Assembly: GCA_004123355.1 (NCBI GenBank) | Contig: SCHM01000001.1 | Coordinates: 7,822,193-7,886,192, forward strand | DNA length: 64,000 nucleotides | Direction of reading: 5' to 3' | DNA from: Amphirosellinia nigrospora | Lineage: Eukaryota; Ascomycota; Sordariomycetes; Xylariales; Xylariaceae | Part shown: positions 39,702 to 51,437 of the stretch, in pieces | Position numbering within the stretch: the stretch's first letter is position 1 | Layout of the letters: the number at the start of each line of letters is the position of its first letter | The notes under the pieces: generated by a model | What the model saw: the letters and a program-made list of their open reading frames with translations, nothing else | Database searches by the model: none | Told to the model about the DNA's origin: nothing | Position numbers and translations under genes: made by a program

Positions 39702-41188
39702 CTACGCCTTATGGTAATGCTGGGCGAAGTCGTAACGCACAGCAAACGCCATTAAAGCCATCTTTTTCTGAGTCTCGGGATCATTTCGGCTCTTACAAGC
39801 TTGCAAGACAGGGTCCCTCTCCAGCAATGTGTCCGGTCGCTATCCGAGACGCGACGGAAATTATCACTCGACACCGGATTGATCACGTCTTCCACTTCTC
39901 GATGCGCTTCTCGCTATAGAGATCCAGTATCGACTCATCGGCCTTGCCATCCCAGATCCCGGCCAGACAGTCGTAAAGCCCGCCGACATTCAACGAAACC
40001 TCCGGTGATGCCCATGCCACCCCATGGGTTGCACAGATGCGCTGCATCGGCGGCGAGCAGGATTCGGCCGACTCGGAACGACGGTGCACAACGCTGATGC
40101 ATCCTGTACGGCGACATCATCACCATCTTGTATTCGTCTGGCTTGGGTGCCCCGGTAACATCATTTCGTATTTCCACGCCTGGCGTGCCTTCATCTCATC
40201 CCATGTCAAGCCAGGGCTCTCACCGTACGTCACCCGATAAAGGCCATCAGGGGTAATTCTGGCAGCCATCTACATAGGCGATCCAACATCAGATATGAGT
40301 GTACAGATCTATTTTTTTAATGGTAAAACTTACGTAGAAGTGCTCTGGATGCAATGTGAAACTCGAATCTTTCCAGCCAAACTTGGTGAAGTCGTAATAG
40401 ACCTGGAGCGTGATGTCAACAATGTGCCGCTTTTCAACCCCTTCTCCTCAACCACCCCTCTCGCTACCACAAACGCTTCGACGCGAAGCTCGGTGCGAAG
40501 TCAGGTCTTAACTTACGTTCGTGGCAACGATTTGTCTCTCCCACGTAAAGCCGGGGAAATCATCTCCAAATAGCGATTTCCGCACTTGACTCGTTGCGCC
40601 ATCACATCCAACGACGTAATCACCATAAAACTTCTCGTCACCTTCCGGCATCTCAACGTCAATCCACGCCTGTGTCTCATCCTGACCAGTCCTATAACTT
40701 TGTGTTTCCAGTGTATCTTGCCGTTATATTTCGTCAGAAACTCCTCGAGCATGAGCTCATCCAGTTGGTCCAGGACAAGACATGCCATGCGTAGATCCTC
40801 GCCATCCACGTCGGCCATCGATGAGCCGTCCATGCCCGTGATCACGGAATGGTCCTCCCACCGCCGCCAACTTACTGATGTCGGGCTCATGCCCCGACGT
40901 CGGATCTCATCTATGATGCCGGCACGCCGCAACTCCGGGACAGCAGGAGATCCGTAGATAGCGGCACGCGGTTGCTTGTCTAGTTCATGAGATGCCTCGA
41001 AGATCTCAACAGGAATCCCATGTCTGGACAGAAGGAGTGCTAGGAGTAGGCCTGATGGGCCAGCGCCGACAATAAGGACCTATGCAGACCATTAGCAGCT
41101 GTCGTTATAAGCCGTCATCGCCTGCTAACAATAAGAACCCCTATTTATCCGCTGACTTCAATCTTACCTTATTAAATGGATGCTCCAT
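39702..41188 (-). CDS. FAD-dependent monooxygenase (PHBH/UbiH-like), frame disrupted
   Basis: A flavoprotein hydroxylase acting on aromatic or polyketide rings with NAD(P)H and O2. Exon 1 is seven codons (MEHPFNK, 41,168-41,188), followed by an intron at 41,080-41,167. The next exon opens with the FAD-binding [17 protein letters not shown], then an acidic residue ending the second strand (EIFEASHEL). The DG motif reads GCDGATS near 40,600. A further intron starts with GTAAG after IVATN near 40,510. The third flavin motif near 40,035-40,060 reads [15 protein letters not shown], with Ala where GD is usual. The C terminus runs to a stop at 39,702-39,704 and gives a [10 protein letters not shown] end. 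Length fits the family (about 430 residues). Several frame changes are present. It is convergent with the transporter. A ring or chain oxidation of the polyketide is inferred. Confidence 0.88.
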
Positions 41189-41763
41189 GATAACTTTGAG
41201 TTTATAGTTCGAAGTAGTCTCAAAGAAGATGGAAGAGAAGGAGAAACTTTTCTTTTTCCCTTCGGTGATAACAGAACTTCCTGCATGGCCCGGTTAATTG
41301 AAACGCATTGGTAAGGGAGCAGTCGCTGGATATTCCGCGGGCCCGGATCTATACTGCCATGCCTCCACTGCCGAAGCACACGAACACAGCCGAAACACTT
41401 CCCCGCAGTGGTGGTTCAAAGTTGGGGGAAACCCACACAGTAACTGGGTAGCCACGAGGGACTTCCGTCACGTAGGCTTTCGTTTGCATTGTGATTCCAG
41501 GATCTGCCGGTTGAATCTTAGCTAGCACCCTCGCCTCTTCACTTATCACCATCGTACCATATAGACCCTCGGTTCTCCGAAGCGGACAACGCCGACTACA
41601 AAGGAGGCTACTAAAACAGCTGCGCCCTTGTACTTATATTTAGAGAAGAGTTAGATATTCGGTGTTCTATTCGCATAGTCACTACTTCCACTGTCAATAA
41701 AGACCCGGGGAAACACTCCAAGCTAGTGCTGTAACAATTATAGAGAGGATCCCGGCTGTGTGA
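41189..41763. other. Intergenic between FAD monooxygenase start and MDR stop
   Basis: About 575 bp. An open frame at 41,349-41,552 (-, 67 codons) is not recognisable. The stretch should contain the promoter of the monooxygenase and the 3' UTR of the reductase. Confidence 0.45.
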
Positions 41764-43118
41764 CTATTGGACTTTAACAACAACCTTTCCGAAATGGCCA
41801 CCACCAAATAGATACTGTAGTGCCTCATCCGCCTTGTCAAATTCAAACGTGCGATCAATAACAGGCTGAATCTGTTCCTTCTCATACAGACGCAGCGCCT
41901 CTTCGAGGCGGTCCTTCGGGCCATTATGAATGCCCTTCAACGTCACATTGCGGCCGATCGCAAGAGCATTGACGTCGATGGGCTCGCCAGCTCCGTGCTC
42001 TTTGTTCGATAGATATCCGATGGCGCTGATGAGCCCGCCGAACGCCACACACTGAAACGATTTTCTCAGCGTCTGCACGCCGCCGCATTCAAATATCACG
42101 TCTACGCCGCGGCCGTTGGTAAGTTCGAGAGCCACCTCTTGCCAATTGGGCTCTTTCTTGTAGTTATAGTGTAGTCAGCCCCGAGCTTCTTCGCGCGCTC
42201 TAGTTTTGCATCCGATGACGATGTGATGATTGCTGTGTGGAGATCTGCGTTAGATTCTGGCACTTTAGATGCGTTACATGCTCATATGAACGGCCACAGT
42301 AATGAAAAACGGGATGGGGAGCGGAACGAGGAAGTAAACGAAATGAAGTGATAACCTACTCGTGAGTCCCAACTTCTTCGCAATTTGTAACCCCGCGATC
42401 GCTACCCCGCCAGTTCCTTGAAGCAGCACGATCTTATCCTTACCCTGAAGCGGCTGACCAAGCGGCTGGAATGAATTGATGCCCATCCACGCCGTGGCGG
42501 TTGCGATAGGCAGGCAAGCAGCCTCCTCGTCCGTGAGGTACTGCGGCACTTTAACGAGGCCGTAGGTAGGGAAGACACGGTATTGCGTGAGACAACCATC
42601 CAGAGGTGATCCCAAACCGGAAGCCTATCTCGACAATCTGGAGTTAGTCAGAAATATTGCGGTTTCTATCACCTGCCAAAAAGTAGACGATCTTTTAACA
42701 ACTCTCGTCCCCAAGGGGTCCGGATTACTAACAATGTGTTTCTCGAGGAACTGGCCCGTCAAGTGAGTCTGAGAGAAGATAGGCATAACGCGATCGCCTT
42801 CTTTGAACCCCGAGTCGGTCGCTCCCCGTCCAAGTTTCACGACCGTACCGCAACAGTCAGACGTTGGCACAATTTCAGTCCCTTTATCGACACCTCCATG
42901 ATATTCGTAGACACCCATGCACACTAAGGTCTTTGTTATTATATTCCCTGCTTCTCACACGGATATAGTCATGCGGACTTACCCTCAGTATCCCGGAAAT
43001 TTAATGATACAGTGTTGATCTTGACCAGCACCTCGCCCTCTTTCAATTCAGACGGCTCGGGCACATCTACCAGCTTGAGCTTGTTTAAGCCACTTTGATT
43101 GGTCACCCATTGCTTCAT
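41764..43118 (-). CDS. Medium-chain dehydrogenase/reductase (zinc-type ADH-like / quinone reductase), one frame break
   Basis: An NAD(P)H-dependent oxidoreductase of the MDR superfamily. Exons on the minus strand are 42,983-43,118, 42,733-42,923, 42,360-42,624 and 41,764-42,232, with GTAAGT, GTTAGT and GTAGGT donors and a GACTAAC branch point in intron 2. Phases agree throughout, and the total is 1,061 nt, one base short of 353 codons plus stop. Landmarks are a GroES-like start (MKQWVTNQSG, VLVKINTVSLNFRDTE), SDCCGTVVKLG, the NAD(P) motif LLQGTGGVAIAGLQIA, GRGVDVIFECGG and the C-terminal GGGHFGKVVVKVQ. The single break lies at about 42,165 in the ADYT...NYKKEPNW stretch. It ends the cluster on this side. 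The PKS has its own ER domain with an intact cofactor motif, so a trans-acting enoyl reductase is not needed; a tailoring reductase is more likely. Confidence 0.9.
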
Positions 43119-43734
43119 CGTCTCGTCTTTTAATAGAAACGTAGGCAGATATACTTCCTTTGCGGTAGTGAAAAGATAAGAGACGCGAAGTAAAATTCAG
43201 AGTGTAAACACAAACGGCTAGGGCCAGTCAAATGTTATGGCATTGAAGTCAAGGCGACTTTATCTTTATATAAGAGGGGTAGATAGCCGAGTGGAGTGAG
43301 TTGGTAATTGGTGGGTGGAAAGATGTTACGACCTTCTATCCATCACGTCATAGCAACGCATATCTTGAATATGTCGTTAACCTAACCCTCTGACTGGATA
43401 TATAATTTCATTTGTTGCCCGGAAAATGATCTATCCTCAGTCATAGGTACTCTCAAAGCGACTCGAAAAATGAGAATTGCTCCATCTAGGATGATATACA
43501 AAAAGTGCAATTGTACATATTTGTTGTCGTAAATCATGAGTTGGCCTCTTGATGGCCATGCGTGTATACAAAAAATGCTATCGAATGCGTTTTGTACATC
43601 TATGTCAAAATAGGCCTGAATGGGTATAACTTTACCAAGTCAGACCCCCTCGTATGTCAACAAAGACTGAGCTGTTTTATACCATTGGCGCCGGCATCCC
43701 ATGCTGATCGATATATGCAAATTTGGTCATGTCT
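43119..43734. other. Intergenic, cluster edge
   Basis: About 615 bp holding the MDR promoter and the 3' side of the F-box/LRR gene. No recognisable feature is seen; the frame at 43,562-43,951 (+) is antisense to the LRR gene's end. Confidence 0.5.
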
Positions 43735-46599
43735 TCATCGTAGCTCACCAGGTCCCTTTTCCACAACAAATGCAACCGGACGCCTCGCGCGCCGATTACG
43801 CGCGCCGCTCGGGGGTAGAATGCTCATGTTTTTCATATCCAAGCCTGCTACGCGGGGACTCCTTTCATCGTATCCCCATCGTGTGACCCCGCCGCCGTTA
43901 ACCCAGCTCTCAAGATTGCGGCACTGGCTAATATCGGTCCAGGCCAATTGACCACAGCCCTCAAGAACACTTTCAACTCCAGAGGCAGTTACTCGTACAC
44001 ATCCCCTCACACTCAGCCGCTCAAGGTCGTTTAAATGAAGAGCAATACAAGCGAGACTATTGTCGCTTACTGCGCTACCACAGAAAGCCATCTTGAGTTC
44101 CCGCAGGTGCGGTAGCCCAAGGGCGACCACTTCCGTAGCGGTATCTGACAATGCGCAACAAAAAGACAGGTCAAGATGAGTGAGTGCTTTAGCGGCATTA
44201 ACGAGAGCCACAATAGCGTTGTCGGAAAGATAGGTGCAATCGGCAAGGCACAAGTGAGATAAGTTTACAAAGCGGAAAGGCGCCCATGATTGAAATCCAG
44301 CGTCTGTGATTGATGTACAGCGCGTAGGGAAAGTGATTGGAGACGGTGTGATGCATGAGCGGCCATGTGAGCCATAGAACGATCCGTGATATGCTTGCAG
44401 TACGAGAGATTTTCTTAAGCTTGGGGCAGCCGATAACGGTTCCTGGAGGCGGTAATGTTACTGTTTGCGTCTGCTGCCGTTGACCTCTGACACCCTTAGC
44501 TGAGCTTGCGATGACAACTTGCTTTTGCGGAGGATGGTCGGAACAACCCATCCCACCACACGAGCCAGTAGATTATCGCCCACCTTGCGACAGTTGCTCC
44601 AGTCGACCTCCTCCAAACTCTTAGCATGGTCACTCATTTCAAGAATCTGATTTGCCGAAACCTCCCAAACGGATTTCATCCTCCATATCTTGACGTTTTT
44701 ACCACAGAGCTTCCAAAATGACGAAAACCCCTCATCCGTTATATGAAAGCAGTTGCTCACGTCAACTGAGATCGGCCTATGGCCAAGGAAAGGTGCTAGC
44801 CGATTAACTAAGATATCATCAGTGACCCAACGATTGTAAGGGGATAAGTCCACGTGATGGCCCAATTCAGGCGAATTCGACAGCACTTTAAGCCAATAGG
44901 TAGATAGTCGTCTGAAGCGAAATAAGTCGACGGCATTTAGATATTGAAATATAGTTGTCAGCATGTCGTCGGGAAGCGGCGTTTTTTGTTTTCCTGGGCC
45001 GTCAAAATCCGATGGTCTATCCAATAGCCGTGCCCTCTTCGTAGGCCCTTCAAAGTCGGGGGACGACATAGCCGGCATAGTGAGCTTTATCGACGTGGCC
45101 GTATCGATCATGCGCGGGCGCGCACCATTCACAGTCGGGGTACTGGGCGAATCATTTGGCGGCGTTGGTGGAGCTAGAGATGCTCGCCGTCGATTTCTCA
45201 TATTCTCCATATCGACGCTGAGATAAGGGTCAGGGTCTTTCGGTATCAGCTGTTCCGACTCGCCTTTGATAGGGGAGGCAGGTTTCGAGGGCGTTGTGAA
45301 GATAACCTGAGGAGCCACCCGCATTGAAGTTGCTGGGATGCTGTCTCCTGTTGCGTTCTCGGCGTCGGCCATCTCAACATCTTCGGTATCATCTTTTCTA
45401 ATTCGGTTCCTGGCCGTCTCTTCGACTTGCTCCCTGAGACTACTAGGACACCGTTTCCATAGCTCATCAAGAGCTTCACCAGTAATCATCAAGCACTCGA
45501 CGACAGTAATAGACCTAACCGTTGCGGTTCGTTTTTGAGAAAGACCAAGGCTAGCGACCTCGCCAAAATATTGACCCTGTCTCAGCCGTGGTCTAATTAG
45601 AGATGATCTTTTTGCTCTTTTTTGTGTCTGACCTTCTGGTGCTTCATGTATCACCTCTGCTTCGCCACGCACTATAAAGTAGATCTCGTTTCCTAACGTC
45701 CCCTGATGGATTATGTCTGTAAATGGGAATATGTCTTCGGTTGGCACTCATCCCAGAAAATGAAGGATATCAGGCGGTAGTGTGGAAAAAAGAGGAAGCT
45801 CCTTGAGGGTCTGTCTTACACTCACTAGACCACTACCAAGAGCGCTCCCCGCAGTTAGATCTTCGAGGGCGCCTGGGCTAGGAGACTTTCTCTTCTTAGT
45901 ATTTATCACGCCCCCATCCCTAAAAACACCTTCATCGCCAGTCGCGACTTCGCCGGGTGCAGCTTCTCGCGCGTGATTTTGGCGATGCTCAGGTTTAAGT
46001 ACACGACCGCTTTCCTGGCGCTTCTTAACGGTGACCGCCAATCGTTCGTGGGCCTCGTGACGAATAGCTTTGTCCATATCGGGAAATTTAGGAAGCTCAA
46101 TCTGAAGGTCTTCTTTCTTCAAGACAAGCAAAAGACATTTTGAACGGGCGATAATTGTAGCCGTTCGAGGCATATTCATAAGAACGCCGATTTCGCCGAA
46201 AAAGGACCCAGGTTTGAGCTCGGCATATATAGCTTCCCCGTCTCGAGAAGTCACAGCGACCACGCCACGGACAAGCCAGTACATAGCTTTCGCCTCGTCT
46301 CCCTCTGTCAGAATAAGGTCGTGGGCCGAGTGAACTTGCGGTCTTAAATACTTTCCAATCGCTATTAAGAAATCGTCGGAAGCGGACATAAAGAGCGGGA
46401 ACGATCTCATGCGATCAACTAAATCCAGCGGCATATCTGGGAAAGTCGATGCTGTGAGAGGGGAGGGGCGTACCGGCCGTGCCGGGTTTGTCTCAACATT
46501 AAAAGACCTAATCAAGGATGCTGAGTCTGGTAGCTGGCCATTCGCTGGATGGTGTGCCAGGGCCCTATAGGGCGATGGGGGAGTTCTTGCGCGCCTCAT
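43735..46599 (-). CDS. Cyclic-nucleotide-binding / F-box / LRR protein, frame disrupted
   Basis: A long soluble protein (about 950 residues) conserved in filamentous fungi. It begins MRRARTPPSPYR; an in-frame ATG at 46,659 is an alternative. The first cNMP-binding fold has LTEGDEAKAMYWLV and the phosphate-binding cassette FFGEIGVLMNMPRTATI. A charged linker (NTKKRKSPSP) follows, then a second cNMP fold (GNEIYFIVRGEAEV, YFGEVASLGLSQKRTATV). After a Ser/Pro-rich linker comes an F-box (LPDDMLTTIFQYLNAVDLFRFRRLS without its last residue) and then repeated cysteine-type LRRs (CFHITDEGF, CTYLSDNAIVALV, CCALSDTATEVVALGL, GCVRVTASGVESVLEGC). The F-box/LRR part suggests an SCF ubiquitin-ligase substrate adaptor, perhaps gated by cyclic nucleotides; the gating is inferred. 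An apparent TGA at 45,748-45,750 and three shifts at 44,250-44,560 coincide with shortened homopolymers or dinucleotide runs. It is ordinary core-genome content beyond the cluster. Confidence 0.88.
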
Positions 46600-48035
46600 G
46601 TTGCTTACGAGCCCCCGACAGGCGACCGACCAACCTCCGGGAATATCCAAAAAATACAACGTTTTACGATTCGATACCGATTACTCCACTAACCCGACCA
46701 GAAACGATCGACTTTTTTAATTGTTAGAGTAATAGGGCCAACGGGTACACCTCAGGCAAGCAATAGAACATGCTATACCTTAGAGTGATTTTGACGTCCC
46801 CCACAATGAATACTGGCACGCGATACGACGTTCGAGGGTTTGTCTAGTTCTAGGAGTTCATTTGGGAAGTGATAGGCTAGCAATCTGTTCGAAACAGGAC
46901 AAGAAGCTGAAGCGCTTTGGCTGACGCAGAGGATCGTCGTGAATTAATTGTGCTTTGAACTTAGAGGGATTCTCGTAGGCGAGCCGGAAACCGTTAAGGG
47001 GCAAAGAAGGACGGCACGGCGCAGAAATACGATCGCAGGAGTGGAAGGAGATGCTCATGGGCTAGATTCCAGACGGTACTCGTTCGAAAAGTAAGACTAG
47101 AAACCGACAAGCCTTGGTCAGCCATCATGCGACTATAAGTGCGGCGGCCGCGACGGCCCAAATGACTATAAATTGTGGGATAAGAGACTTACAATAACAC
47201 GACAAGTAAGAAAGCCCGGCCAGTTTTCCTCATTCGCCCCGAAACCGACAGCCCAAAGCAGAGCAAGTTGGAGTTTGTTGGTCGTAAAAGTGCCAGTCTG
47301 ATACAACCGTCGATCGCAGAGAATTGCAAACACACGACACGACACGACAGCATTCGTTTCAGAGATTTGAATTGGTGCCTTTAGGTCATAGCTTATTGGA
47401 ACGGAATTCGAAGTTCATTTAGACTGCGCCAGACCAGCCTTGAGTTCAATCGGGAACAAAGGAAGTGGCTCTGCAAATGGCAATACTATGTGGCAGGATG
47501 GTTGGAGGGAAACGATCTGATTCTATGGGGGGGTGATAATTGAGCTGTGCCCCCTCCGGGACGAAGTTGTGTTTTAAAGTATAACTAGTAAGATTTTGTG
47601 TGTTTTTTCTTTCTTTCTTTGGAGTTTATGCAGCTTGTCGCATGCACATCAGCGGTGCGGGAGGAAGGGAGCGCAAGCAGGGGGTTTGATTGAGCGGGTG
47701 CGGCGGATCTGTGCGACAACGCAGCCCAGGAAACGTATAGGTAAGGTATGATATATAGCGAACAAGGGATATGTGACGGTCAGCTGGCGATGCTAGGTGA
47801 GTTAAAAGGCCTGAGGGGAACAAGAGAATGCGAAAATGGCCATGATAATGACACAGGCGAAGCTCCCTCCCACCTCTTGTTCTGACTTTCGAAGATTAGT
47901 ATGCTGTAGGACTAAACTTTCCGTAATCAAGACCCCTAGCAGCTTGACTTGGTTGGTCAGAATTGGCGGACTGGACCTGCTGCTGTGAGCTAAAACCGTC
48001 TGAGACACGCTGGGCTGATGTAGATCATGGGTACC

Positions 48036-48069
48036 GGGGGCACTGGGGGCACTGGGGGCACTGGGGGTG
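48036..48069 (+). repeat. 9-bp G-rich tandem repeat (possible G-quadruplex)
   Basis: The unit GGGGGCACT is repeated three times and followed by a fourth run of five G. Four equal G-runs with four-base loops satisfy the usual G-quadruplex pattern. It lies about 1.4 kb upstream of the minus-strand F-box/LRR gene. Confidence 0.8.
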
Positions 48070-51000
48070 GAGAGGAACGCTTGTGATGGTACAACTACCC
48101 ATATAGATATAGGTAGGTATCTAACCTTTGACGGATTACCGTATTCCTTCTATCGTGCAATCGAGCCTAGTAGGTACGCCACCTCAATAATCCTATTGCA
48201 CATATCACTCGTGGCCAAGCTCAAATACTCTTCTGTCATAATGCAGACATCCAAAGTTGTAGCATGCAACACTCTCAGAGAGACTACCTAGGTAAGTATA
48301 TGATACAACCCATAGCGATCACATTACTGGAGGTAGCTAGATTACATCCTTCACACTACCTTTCTTTGGCCTATCATCGCCTAGCTCCTCTTTTAATAGC
48401 ATCCGGGCAACCTTCGAGGGGTAATGGGGCCCTGCCAACTAGGGTACCTCTCGTCGGCACTGAGCGAATACTATGCCCCGGCCATGTGTCGCCATGTGGG
48501 AACGCGTTTGCGTGGGGAGCAGGGAGCTTCAGCACGGAGCACAGGCTGGCTCGACAGTAATCTGACTTGCACATGCTTAGCGTATGCAGATCCGTAATGG
48601 CGTGTCGGGGTGGCTTGGACTTTTTCTGGAAGCAGAAGTGCAGTAGAACAAGGATGAGAATAGCAAAGACCTGTTGGTCGTCGCGTGCCTCAACATCAGA
48701 CTTAAGAAAGAGTGTAGAAATAAAATAGAAATTGTAAATAATTATCCAGGTGAAAGAGCCAGACTAGATCTAACAACCTTCCTAAGGCTTGTAGCTGTGC
48801 AAGTCACTTATACACGACGTCACTATGGAGTGCCACTGACGTACACGGCTGTGTGCCACCTTGGCTGAAAACATAATCGGGGACTTACTTTGTCAGTATA
48901 TTATTAGGTCTTAGCTCGGCATTCCCAACAAGCAGGCCAGCTGAGCCGGTAAGCCCTACCTTATAATACCTTTCAGATACGGTGGGATGAATCATACATA
49001 ATAATAACAATTGCGACCACATAAGTATTTCATACCTGCGACCTGACCACAGCACACCGCTGAATCAGCGCTATAGATTGTGCGCATACCACTGCATACC
49101 ACTGCATAATGTAGCAGGCAGTTCCGCCTTTTTGTATGCGGCTACCTAGGTAGTCTCACTTTATAGGTAGATTGCCGCATGGGACTTTGGGGCGAATGTG
49201 CTATTTTTGGGCAGATCTCATGAGGACAGACGTGTCTAAAACGCAACTTGTGTTAAAGGTATTTAATTTTTACCTAGTGGTCGAATTTTCTATACTCGTC
49301 ATCTGAATTAGTCATGGGGCAAAGCGTGCAATAGGAGACACCGATCAGAGGAGTCAGGTTGCAAGGACCCCCCTAACAACAACTCTGCCGTATACATGGC
49401 GCCCGCCAGAGTTGATTGCATGTACGTATGTGTTTGGTCCCTTTATCAAAACTGAGCACACACTGTGCTTCAGGTTGAACGTAGATAGCTGCTGTCTGAC
49501 ATCAAACAAAATCCGGTGGAGTTCTCCGGCTCCCCTGGAGTCACGCTCTCCTCCAATTCCTGTTTTTCTGACTGTCCACGACCTTGGTTCCAAACTTTAA
49601 AAGCCACGTGGAGTGCAAATCAATCCAATTGCAGCACATGTTTTGCCATAACATATTCCCAGCGATCTGTCTTCAAAGGGGCGAAGAAGGGGCAAATTTT
49701 TTTTTCACTTTTTACCCAAGTAGTGAGATTGAGGAAGCTTACATGGGACAAGAGTCAGGTGGAACGGCACGTAACGAACAAGACGTACATACGAATCAAT
49801 TCAACCTCCATGATCAACGTTTAGTGGGTTTACTGGATATCATTCAGTTTTGCTCACTTGAAGAGAAAGAGGAAGAAAAAGTCAATGCCTGGCAATTTAC
49901 TTGTACACTACTCTCCTTGGCGGGGTTGGTTGCCCATAATCTTAAGTACACCATGAACTATTTCATGACCCGCTTAGCTCAATGAGAGCGATTTGAGGCC
50001 CGAGCCGCCCGCGCCGTTTCTTTTTAGCTGGCTTGAATATGGCTCGAGCGTTGCCTTGCCTTGTCCAAAGCCTCGCAGGCGCGCACGACCAGAGCGCGAC
50101 CATGGCGCGTGTAATCTCGGCCTCCCCTCCCGACAGTAGCAGTCCGGGACCCCCCGTCGTTTCAAAGGTTCGAGAAGGTTTCTACGGCAAGGTACAGCAT
50201 GCGTACCCAGAGGACCCCACCATCGGCGCTCCAAATCTGGTTCGGCCAATGGGTACGTGCCCCCCTCGTACAGGGCCTGGGAGCTGCCGTCTACCCGGTT
50301 TCTACTTGAGCTGCCGGCGTGGCCGTGACCGATTTAGAACAACACAGGGGATGATAATAGGTACACGCGCTGCCTGGTTATCGCACGGTTCGCCGGACGA
50401 TCGTGCTACATGTCGGAATATAAACTCAATCTATCTACCCCAAATTCCATCGAACCTCGGGTCAGCAGAAATTGAATAATTCAGATAATAGGGGTGCCGT
50501 CCATGTCAGCCACCCTAGAGGAAGGTGAGAAAACTTCTGTGCGTCCGGAGCACCGACGCCGGGATTCCGAGGCTGTTCTAGATTGTTTCTCCAACTTCCA
50601 TCATCTCCCCTGCGTCTTTGCGTCGATCCCCTGTGTTTGAGGACCTAGTTGCAATGCCCGGGATGACGCTGATTGATGTCGGATGATAGAGCTGGAATCG
50701 GAAGGTGGGCATAGAGTTCTAACTAATACGAGTATACGGTATTGCGATACGTGTGACAGCTAAGGGAAATGATACAGGATTTCAATAACTTTCTTTCGGG
50801 GTGAGTTGCTGTTGCTACTTGACAACGTGCCCAGATACTACAGATGCTTCTGGTAAATGGCATTCACGACCACAGATAGAACATTGGGAACATCTAAATA
50901 ATATGGTCAACAACGATCTCGGACTTACGCGCCCTGCTGATTGACTGATCGTTGGGCGCATGTCTTCATAGAATCCCATTCGTAATCTAAGGGATGTATT

Positions 51001-51402
51001 AGCTTGTGCTTATGAGCTCTCGTCACTTCCTCCAAATGGGAGAGAACCTTTATCGCAGCTACCAATTGTCCTTTTCGAGTTATAATATCGTGAATCGTCA
51101 AGGATCAGCTTACAAGGTGGTTCGGACACCCTTGCCATCAGCTACATCTCCAACATGCCATACCAACGTCCTCGACCAGTTTCTTGAGCTTCATTGCTTA
51201 TCCCATTCTACGTCATCGGTAGCAGACTCCAAATATACCCATCACTCACATGCATCCTAGCCAGTGCCGATCGACGGTACAATGTATGATAGATTTGCCC
51301 GTTCGTGCTCGTCCGTTCCAAAAAAAAAAAAAAGAACATGTTGCCTTGGTATCTGTTCGCTAGATCAGCCAACCTCTGGACGGGTATAGAGCGACTATCA
51401 AG

Positions 51403-51437
51403 TAAACATACACCAAACATACACCAAACATACACCA
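51403..51437. repeat. 11-bp tandem repeat, three units
   Basis: AAACATACACC occurs three times in direct tandem, the last copy running into AGACG. It is a simple minisatellite with no visible role. Confidence 0.8.

Noticed and set aside
18018-43118. Reading the whole cluster as a graveyard of pseudogenes
   Set aside because: The same type of break occurs in the eL33 and msrA genes, and catalytic residues are preserved; not excluded, but less likely than sequence error.
45748-45750. Stop-codon readthrough or C-to-T RIP nonsense mutation in the F-box/LRR gene
   Set aside because: Three shortened runs within about 40 bases explain the same stretch and restore the conserved sequence, matching errors in other genes.
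48036-48069. CRISPR-like array
   Set aside because: It is a pure tandem minisatellite without spacers in a eukaryotic context.
49968-50010. tRNA-like A box (TTAGCTCAATGAGAGCG)
   Set aside because: No matching B box, acceptor stem or anticodon arm could be drawn around it.
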